Origin: Dehalobacter sp. CP
Lineage (GTDB): Bacteria; Bacillota_B; Desulfitobacteriia; Desulfitobacteriales; Syntrophobotulaceae
NCBI GenBank assembly: GCA_009910795.1
Contig: VMEE01000077.1
Coordinates: 1-19,494 of the forward strand
Direction: 5' to 3'
Length of the DNA: 19,494 nucleotides
A program made the translations under genes and the position numbers. Positions within the stretch are counted from its first letter, which is position 1. Each line of letters begins with the position of its first letter. This document shows, piece after piece, positions 14,388-19,494 of the stretch. The notes under the pieces are model-generated. The model saw only the letters and a program-made list of their open reading frames with translations, was not told where the DNA came from and did no database searches.

Positions 14388-15521
14388 TTATCTTATTCCG
14401 AGCATGGCGCCGACAACAGCGAGAACGACTCCTCCAGCTATTATCGAGCCGATTTGACCAGAAACGTTTGCTCCGATCGCTTGCATGATGATGTAATTAT
14501 TTTTGTCTTCGGCCAGAGCCATTTTTGCAACGACCCTCCCGGCCATCGGGAAGGCAGAAATACCCGCTGCTCCGAGCATTGGATTGATTTTCTGTTTACG
14601 GAAGACATTGAGCAGCTTAGCCAGAAGAACACCTCCTGCAGTGTCAAAGATGAAAGCGACCAGGCCAAGGCCCATGATCAAAAGTGTTTTTAAGTTCAAG
14701 AAGCCTTCGGCAGTCATGGTGCTTCCTATGGTAATTCCTAAAAGCAGGGTAACAAGGTTTGCCAATTCATTTTGAGCCGACCGGCTAAGTCTCTCGACTA
14801 CACCACACACACGCAGAAGATTACCAAACATCAAAAAGCCGATCAAGGCTACACTTATTGGAGCGATAATACCTGCAATCAAAGTTACTACAACAGGGAA
14901 AGCTATCAGCGCCTCTTTGGATATTTTAGCCCCTTCGAGGTAAGGCATACGTATTTTACGCTCTTCAGTTGTGGTCAAAGCCTTGATTACCGGAGGCATG
15001 ATGACGGGTACGAGCGACATGTAGGAATATGCGGCTACAGATAATGGACCGAGAAGTTCTTTCGCAAACTTATTGGCTACATAAATCGTGGTTGGACCAT
15101 CTGCGGCTCCGATGATCCCCACGGCAGCAGCTTCATTCAAAGGAAAGCCAATCATTGCAGCGACGATGATCGTGGCAAAAATACCGAATTGAGCTGCAGC
15201 CCCAAAGACCATAAAGAAGGGATTACGCAAAAGGGGAGCAAAATCACACATAGCTCCGATGGCTATAAAAATCAAAACTGGAAACATCTCGTTCAATATC
15301 CCGGCTTTTAATAAAATGGTCAGCGGACCGTGTTCTCCAACTGCCGATGAAAAAGGGATATTAGTCAGGATGGCTCCGAAACCGATAGGCATCAATAATA
15401 AAGGTTCATAATCCTTGGCTATGGCCAGATACATGAGCAATAAACCAACACACCACATCAATATATGCTTGACATTAAGAGCTATGGCTCCGACAAGTAA
15501 TTCCTGTAATACATCCTGCAT
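14388..15521 (-). CDS. Sodium-translocating decarboxylase beta subunit (OadB/GcdB/MmdB family)
   Basis: This 377-residue integral membrane protein is the ion-pumping subunit of a biotin-dependent decarboxylase. It couples decarboxylation of carboxybiotin to sodium export. Conserved functional segments are present: GFGAILTNIPFSS near the N-terminus, GIIGAADGPTTIYVANKF (the key Asp), AAYSYMSLVPVIMPP (the key Tyr), and the C-terminal NPMLGAAGISAFPMAGRV (Asn, Ser and Arg) with GANVSGQIGS. Length is typical of the GcdB/MmdB type. The ATG has AGGAGG eight bases upstream. The matching alpha (carboxyltransferase) and biotin carrier genes are absent from the window, so the substrate (methylmalonyl-CoA, glutaconyl-CoA, oxaloacetate or malonate) cannot be told. 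Confidence 0.93.
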   Translation of the reverse strand: MQDVLQELLVGAIALNVKHILMWCVGLLLMYLAIAKDYEPLLLMPIGFGAILTNIPFSSAVGEHGPLTILLKAGILNEMFPVLIFIAIGAMCDFAPLLRNPFFMVFGAAAQFGIFATIIVAAMIGFPLNEAAAVGIIGAADGPTTIYVANKFAKELLGPLSVAAYSYMSLVPVIMPPVIKALTTTEERKIRMPYLEGAKISKEALIAFPVVVTLIAGIIAPISVALIGFLMFGNLLRVCGVVERLSRSAQNELANLVTLLLGITIGSTMTAEGFLNLKTLLIMGLGLVAFIFDTAGGVLLAKLLNVFRKQKINPMLGAAGISAFPMAGRVVAKMALAEDKNNYIIMQAIGANVSGQIGSIIAGGVVLAVVGAMLGIR

Positions 15522-15565
15522 CCTGCAAACCTCCTGTTGATATTGATAAAATACGTTTATTTAGT

Positions 15566-15976
15566 TTAATCGCTGCCCATCCTGTTAAAGGCTGTTTTCA
15601 GAAGTTTCTCGTTGCTGGCAATTATCCTTTCATGTGTTCCTCGTCCAATAAGACCGTAAGTATCATTTATGACAAAGGAAAGTCTTATACTGTTCCCGGT
15701 AATATTTTCGACAGTCACAGTAATGGTGATTTCTTCGCCGACGAAGGTCGGTTTCAGGTGAGTCAGTTCAATATATCTGCCGACGGTTATATAACCCTCC
15801 GGCAACAGAACGTTAAGCATTTTTGCTGAGATGTTGATTATTTCTTCAATGATCGCCGGGGTAGAAAGAAGAAAATCAAGTGTTCCTGAGCCAATCCCTG
15901 CAGCAGTATCCCCGGCCATAACTTTTTTTTCAATGGTTTCGGAAAGACCTATAGCGATTTTATGTTCAAACAGCAT
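15566..15976 (-). CDS. FlK-like hotdog-fold acyl-CoA thioesterase family protein
   Basis: This 136-residue protein has the pattern of fluoroacetyl-CoA thioesterase-like (FlK) proteins: GSGTLDFLLSTPAIIE, LLPEGYITVGRYIELTHLKP and GLIGRGTHERII. Relatives hydrolyse short acyl-CoA esters. By ungapped comparison with Streptomyces FlK (Thr42, Glu50, His76), T39 and H73 are kept at the same 34-residue distance, but the Glu position is I47; E44 and E45 lie one turn earlier. Activity may thus be altered. AAGGAGG precedes the ATG by six bases. It is the first gene of the minus-strand operon, 44 bases before the decarboxylase beta gene, suggesting a role in the same acyl-CoA metabolism. True substrate unknown. 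Confidence 0.8.
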   Translation of the reverse strand: MLFEHKIAIGLSETIEKKVMAGDTAAGIGSGTLDFLLSTPAIIEEIINISAKMLNVLLPEGYITVGRYIELTHLKPTFVGEEITITVTVENITGNSIRLSFVINDTYGLIGRGTHERIIASNEKLLKTAFNRMGSD

Positions 15977-16151
15977 AACTATCCTCCTTGTTCGGGGTTA
16001 GCGACTTGTTTATTGTTCCTCGCGCCTGACATAATATATTTGCTGTTTTTAGTCGGTTTCCTCTAAAAAGAGTTGCAATGTAAGCATAAAAATATAATAC
16101 TATCTATATGTATCAAAAAAAGTCAAATATGTATAAAGAGGTGCGGTTGCT
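15977..16151. promoter_or_regulatory. Divergent intergenic region between the thioesterase and PurF-like genes
   Basis: These 175 bases must hold back-to-back promoters. For the + strand there is TATAAT at 16093-16098, but the nearest -35-like TTGCAA (16073-16078) is only 14 bases away. No purine riboswitch motif was recognised. The right end carries the AAAGAGGTG ribosome site (16135-16143) of the PurF-like gene. Confidence 0.4.
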
Positions 16152-17552
16152 TTGGGCGGATTTTATGGTGTAGTGTCACACGATGATTGCGTAATGGATG
16201 TATACTTTGGGACGGATTATCATTCCCATCTTGGGACAAGCCGCGGTGGTCTGGCAATATGGAGTGGAAAAAGTTTCAACCGTTCGATCCACAATATTGA
16301 AAACACGCAATTCCGGGCTAAGTTTGAGGCTGAACTACCCAAGATAAAAGGTAATATGGGTATAGGATGTATCAGTGATACTGATCCACAGCCTTTGACG
16401 GTAAGATCTCATCTAGGGCAATACGCAATAAGTACTGTAGGAAAAATAAACAATCTGGATGAAATAGTCGAAAAAACCTTTATTAACCGCCACATACATT
16501 TTCTCGAGACCAGCAGAGGGACTATCAACCCTACAGAACTTGTTTCGGTAATAATAGACCAGCAGGAAACATTTAAGGAAGGCTTGCTCAAGGTACAGGA
16601 AATGATTCAGGGTTCCTGCTCGGTCATGCTGCTTACCCCTGAAGGGATATATGCTTCCAGGGACAGAGTTGGCAGGACACCAATGATCGTAGGCAGAAAA
16701 AAAAGAGCCCGCTGTGTTTCTTTTGAATCCTGTATGTTCGCTAATTTAGGTTACAAACCTGAATATGAACTTGGACCAGGAGAGATAGTATTTGTAAGCC
16801 CTGATGGGATAGAAAAAATTTCTCCGCCAAGAACAGAGATGAAGATATGTGCCTTTTTATGGGTTTATTATGGCTATCCATCCTCGTCTTATGAAGGAAA
16901 AAATGTAGAAATGATGCGCTATAAAAACGGTTCAGCAATGGCTCGAAGCGACAGTGTGGAAATAGATATGATAGCCGGTGTGCCGGATTCCGGAGTTGGT
17001 CACGCTATTGGGTATTCCAATGAGGCAAAGGTACCCTTTGGAAGGCCGTTCATTAAATACACACCAACATGGGCAAGGAGTTTTATGCCGCAAGACCAGG
17101 GGATCAGGAATCTAGTGGCCCGGATGAAACTAATGCCCATACCGGAGCTCATTTCTGGAAAACGTTTGTTGTTTTGTGATGATTCGATCGTACGGGGCAC
17201 ACAGATGAGAGAAACAGTAGATCTGCTTTATAAATGTGATGCCAGCGAAGTCCATATTCGCCCGGCTTGTCCGCCGATCATTTATGGGTGTAAATATTTA
17301 AACTTCTCGAATTCGAGATCAGCAATGGATTTAGCGGCCAGAAGAGCTATAATGGAACTGGAAGGTAAAGAGCCTGATTCACTTGAGGCTTATTGTGATC
17401 CTGCAACTGAAAAATATAAATGTATGGTTGACTGTATCGGTAAGAAAATGAATCTATCCAGCTTACGTTACCAAAACATTCATGATATGATCGACGCGAT
17501 AGGGATTGTGCAGGAGCGCTTGTGTACATACTGCTGGAATGGAAAAGAATAA
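16152..17552 (+). CDS. PurF-like (amidophosphoribosyltransferase) paralog lacking the glutaminase active site
   Basis: This 466-residue protein has the two-domain PurF layout: an N-terminal Ntn-hydrolase domain (about 1-225) and a phosphoribosyltransferase domain (about 240-440). The PRPP loop is intact: LLFCDDSIVRGT with D343, D344 and T350. Fe-S ligand positions known from Bacillus PurF are kept: C233, C380, C458 and C461 (CTYC). However, the N-terminus reads M-G-G-F-Y-G-V where active PurF exposes a catalytic Cys; the RYST segment is GCISDTD; and the HNG glutamine-site motif is TVGK. The glutaminase therefore looks dead. The TTG start is set by AAAGAGGTG eight bases upstream; codons just before it hold no Cys either. 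It may use free ammonia, or have a regulatory or different role. No other pur genes are nearby. Confidence 0.87.
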   Translation: MGGFYGVVSHDDCVMDVYFGTDYHSHLGTSRGGLAIWSGKSFNRSIHNIENTQFRAKFEAELPKIKGNMGIGCISDTDPQPLTVRSHLGQYAISTVGKINNLDEIVEKTFINRHIHFLETSRGTINPTELVSVIIDQQETFKEGLLKVQEMIQGSCSVMLLTPEGIYASRDRVGRTPMIVGRKKRARCVSFESCMFANLGYKPEYELGPGEIVFVSPDGIEKISPPRTEMKICAFLWVYYGYPSSSYEGKNVEMMRYKNGSAMARSDSVEIDMIAGVPDSGVGHAIGYSNEAKVPFGRPFIKYTPTWARSFMPQDQGIRNLVARMKLMPIPELISGKRLLFCDDSIVRGTQMRETVDLLYKCDASEVHIRPACPPIIYGCKYLNFSNSRSAMDLAARRAIMELEGKEPDSLEAYCDPATEKYKCMVDCIGKKMNLSSLRYQNIHDMIDAIGIVQERLCTYCWNGKE

Positions 17553-17781
17553 TTTCAGCGAACAGGGGATATAATACATAAGCATCTGGCAGTATAAACA
17601 GCTAAAATTTAATAATTGAAATAAAAATACACAAGCGGCTCGCACAGTGTTTAAAAATATTTCTTTGCAGGGGATGTTTTTAAATGATGTGTGAGTCAAA
17701 TTATTTTCAAAGTAAAGAATTCGGGAATACCCAGTACAAAGTTCTTTTTGCGAGTAATAAAGAAAAAGGAGGATACGGGAA
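17553..17781. other. 229-base intergenic region, no gene recognised
   Basis: The stretch is AT-rich and has no convincing coding frame, RNA gene or terminator. Its end carries the strong ribosome site AAAGGAGG (17766-17773) for the next gene. A promoter for that gene is probably here, but I cannot place its boxes. Confidence 0.4.
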
Positions 17782-18135
17782 GTGATAAATAATAGGATCA
17801 AAATTTGCGTATTATCCGGGGCAGTTCTAGGAATAGTTTGTATCTTGGGAGCTCAACTTAGATCTGGCTTTGGCCATGAAACCAGTTATTTATTTGCCTT
17901 TTGGTATAACCGCTTATTAATGGGCGTAGTGATAGGCTTAGCCGGGGAGCTTGCAAATATTTCCGGCGCGCTTGTCCGAGGAGCAGTTATGGGTGCTCTG
18001 GTTTCATTTGCTTTTTTTTCTTCAACTGGATATGCCGATGGAACTGGTTTTATTGCCGGTATATTCTACGGGGTCATAATAGAATATATTGCATATAATT
18101 ATAATAAGTATGCGAAAAAAAAGGAGACTTTATAA
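17782..18135 (+). CDS. Small membrane protein of unknown function (117 aa)
   Basis: This 117-residue hydrophobic protein has about four predicted transmembrane segments: residues about 8-25 (LSGAVLGIVCILGAQL), 38-60, 64-82 and 88-108. The third and fourth are rich in Gly and Ala (LVRGAVMGALVSF; GFIAGIFYGVIIEYIAY), a packing style seen in small channel-like or scaffold proteins. The C-terminus is basic (KYAKKKETL) and predicted cytoplasmic. I do not recognise a family. The GTG start has AAAGGAGG eight bases upstream. The stop TAA directly abuts the ATG of the next small membrane gene, so the two are a translational pair. Confidence 0.65.
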   Translation: MINNRIKICVLSGAVLGIVCILGAQLRSGFGHETSYLFAFWYNRLLMGVVIGLAGELANISGALVRGAVMGALVSFAFFSSTGYADGTGFIAGIFYGVIIEYIAYNYNKYAKKKETL

Positions 18136-18303
18136 ATGAACAGAGAGTACATGAGTGTGGGAAAAACTGTTCGCACAGGAATTACATTTGGTTCCTGCCT
18201 TGCTATGGTAATATCATATAGCAATTGGCACTCGATTCTTTGGGCGATCATCCATGGCCTGCTGAGTTGGATTTATGTGATTTATTTTATATTGTTCCAT
18301 TGA
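18136..18303 (+). CDS. Small membrane protein of unknown function (55 aa)
   Basis: This 55-residue protein starts with ATG immediately after the TAA of the preceding gene and ends with TGA at 18301-18303. AAGGAG at 18121-18126 is nine bases upstream. Residues 13-29 (RTGITFGSCLAMVISYS) and 33-54 (SILWAIIHGLLSWIYVIYFI) form two membrane segments separated by a short NWH turn. The pattern of a Gly/Ser helix with MVISY, then W-xx-ILWAIIHGLL and a WIYVIYF end, resembles short conserved hypothetical membrane proteins of bacteria that I cannot name. The good ribosome site, direct coupling and amino acid pattern all support a real gene. Confidence 0.68.
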   Translation: MNREYMSVGKTVRTGITFGSCLAMVISYSNWHSILWAIIHGLLSWIYVIYFILFH

Positions 18304-18374
18304 GTTGGATGAAAGAAAAATACGAGCGATCGTGAAAGCTCTATACAGAAGGGGTGATTGTTATAGCAAGCCAT

Positions 18375-19301
18375 ATGCAATTTGTATATGGGCCAGTACC
18401 CTCGCGAAGACTGGGCAAGTCTTTAGGCATAAGTCCTATCCCGCCCAAGACATGCAATTATTCATGTATATATTGTCAGTTGGGTCGAACAAATCATATG
18501 ACCAATGAAAGGGCCTGGTATTTTCCCATGGAAAGTATCATGAGTGAGTTTGAAGAGGTCATGCGAAGCAATCTTTCATATGACGCAGTAACTGTTGTGG
18601 GTGAGGGAGAACCGACTCTTTATGCTGGTCTGGGCAGATTGATCGAAGATATACGAAAAAAAACAACAAAACCTATTGCTGTGATTACAAACGGGGCTCT
18701 GCTTTATGAGCAGAAAGTCAGAGAAGATCTTCAATATGCGGATATTGTTTTGCCGACGATGGATGCATATAACGAAAGTTCTTTCCGAAAAATCAATCGC
18801 CCTCATAGGGAACTTGATTTTAAGGAAGTGCAATGGGGACTTGAAGAATTTTCCCGCAATTATAACGGGAAGCTTTGGGTCGAAATAATGTTGATAAGAG
18901 GATTTAATGACGATGATTTTTCGTTAAAGAGATATAAAGAAATGTTGCATAAAATACACTTCGATAAAATCTATTTAAATACCCCCGTGCGACCACCGGC
19001 AGAAGCTTGTGCAAGGCCAGTTGAAAGTGACAGGATGCAGTATGCTTCAAAAATGCTTGGGGCTATTGCTATAGATATGCTGGCTCAGGAAGGATTTCAA
19101 AGCGAAATCGGAGATGATTATGAAGCTCTCATGAGCATTATTCGGCGGCATCCGATGAACCAATTCGAGATAGCCAGTTTTTTAGAGGGGAGAAATACTA
19201 GTGACCCACAAAAAATTTTGGATAAAATGGATAACGATGATAAGATCGTATGTCTGAAATACAGGGGATATCTGACCTACAGGATGAAAATGGGGGATTG
19301 A
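18375..19301 (+). CDS. COG0731-type radical SAM protein
   Basis: This protein of about 308 residues is a radical S-adenosylmethionine enzyme. The 4Fe-4S motif is C27-NYS-C31-IY-C34, the CxxxCxxC form. The preceding FVYGPVPSRRLGKSLGISPI and the following QLGRT are signatures of the COG0731 Fe-S oxidoreductase group, whose reaction is largely unknown. GEGEPTL (about residue 77) is the SAM-binding GGE-like motif. The C-terminal 60 residues (HPMNQFEIASFLEG...) look like a small winged-helix domain. The start is uncertain: ATG 18375 matches the usual family N-terminus but its ribosome site is 20 bases away, while GTG 18354 would add seven residues and overlap the AGAAGGGG. It follows the two small membrane genes by about 70 bases. 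Confidence 0.87.
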   Translation: MQFVYGPVPSRRLGKSLGISPIPPKTCNYSCIYCQLGRTNHMTNERAWYFPMESIMSEFEEVMRSNLSYDAVTVVGEGEPTLYAGLGRLIEDIRKKTTKPIAVITNGALLYEQKVREDLQYADIVLPTMDAYNESSFRKINRPHRELDFKEVQWGLEEFSRNYNGKLWVEIMLIRGFNDDDFSLKRYKEMLHKIHFDKIYLNTPVRPPAEACARPVESDRMQYASKMLGAIAIDMLAQEGFQSEIGDDYEALMSIIRRHPMNQFEIASFLEGRNTSDPQKILDKMDNDDKIVCLKYRGYLTYRMKMGD

Positions 19302-19494
19302 TCAAAGGCGCTTAATTAATTGTGGTCATGAAGAGGTGAAAAATATCAGAGGCGGACTCCGTAAAGTTAAAATGAAAAACTAGCACAATGAAACGCAGCA
19401 TAGCTTAAAATTCCGCAAGAAAGGTACTAAATGCTTTTCTACGGATTATAAAGAGTAAAATAAACAGGGCTAAAGCTTGCCCTATGACAATCCA
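19302..19494. other. 3' end of the window, no gene recognised
   Basis: No coding frame with a credible ribosome site is visible. Two weak stem-loops occur: AGGGC/GCCCT (19466-19470 with 19479-19483) around an AAGCTT-containing loop, and an imperfect TCCG/CGGA pairing with purine-rich arms near 19412-19445. Neither has a T run. It may be the leader of a gene beyond the window. Confidence 0.35.

Noticed and set aside
14379..15044. Several + strand frames opposite the decarboxylase beta gene
   Set aside because: They are shadows; the minus-strand protein keeps all conserved OadB segments and has a good ribosome site.
15990..16140. Possible purine riboswitch upstream of the PurF-like gene
   Set aside because: The conserved purine riboswitch core and paired loops were not found; only ordinary AT-rich spacer is seen.
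16152..16163. A sequencing error hiding the catalytic Cys of the PurF-like protein
   Set aside because: Other glutaminase residues (RYST and NG segments) are also changed, so a single error at the N-terminus would not explain the pattern.
17463..17801. Minus-strand open frame across the 17553-17781 gap
   Set aside because: No ribosome site or recognisable motif; it overlaps the end of the PurF-like gene and the start of the next gene in antisense.
18305..18508. Short + strand frame beginning TTG at 18305, overlapping the radical SAM gene
   Set aside because: No ribosome site at proper distance, and most of it is a frame-shifted reading of the radical SAM coding sequence.

Overview
The window looks like chromosomal DNA of an anaerobic, moderately AT-rich Firmicute, probably a clostridium of the syntrophic or Syntrophomonas-like kind. 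This is inferred from several features: strong AGGAGG-type ribosome sites, frequent GTG and TTG starts, a sodium-pumping decarboxylase membrane module, a class III polyhydroxyalkanoate (PHA) synthase in a clostridial-looking setting, and DUF5320 and COG0731 radical SAM proteins. No rRNA, tRNA, CRISPR array, insertion sequence or phage gene was seen. Almost every gene can be placed in a known family. The unusual content lies in altered active sites, very small genes and regulatory palindromes.

Positions 1-8270 are mostly envelope and membrane genes on the + strand. They are the 3' end of lemA, a DUF2207 membrane protein directly behind it, a NYN-LOTUS putative ribonuclease ending at a clear terminator, a YihY/BrkB-family membrane protein with an MFS transporter, and a large DUF4153 membrane protein. 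A DUF5320 Gly/Arg-rich small protein follows. It has a strong sigma-A promoter flanked by two copies of the palindrome GACATATGTC and is closed by a 17-bp terminator stem. A ZIP-family metal transporter comes next, with its own palindrome upstream.

Positions 8336-9234 hold a flavodoxin-fold oxidoreductase with a cysteine cluster and a 54-residue zinc ribbon.

Positions 9240-14290 form the PHA locus: phaE and phaC (the two subunits of class III PHA synthase, catalytic triad Cys152/Asp305/His334), a terminator, then a phasin-like protein whose gene overlaps a UbiB/AarF-family kinase-like gene, then a DUF6125-like protein. PhaC-PhaE would polymerise hydroxyacyl-CoA and the phasin would coat or regulate the granule. 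The membrane-anchored UbiB relative has no proven role here.

Positions 14253-15976 carry a minus-strand operon: a FlK-like hotdog thioesterase, the beta subunit of a sodium-translocating decarboxylase, and a 40-residue gamma subunit translated right after it. The gamma gene runs tail-to-tail into the DUF6125-like gene. The carboxyltransferase and biotin carrier are not in the window.

Positions 16152-19301 return to the + strand. They encode a PurF-like protein that has lost the glutaminase residues but kept the PRPP loop and all four expected Fe-S cysteines, two small membrane proteins whose stop and start codons abut, and a COG0731-type radical SAM protein. The last 190 bases hold no gene I can support.
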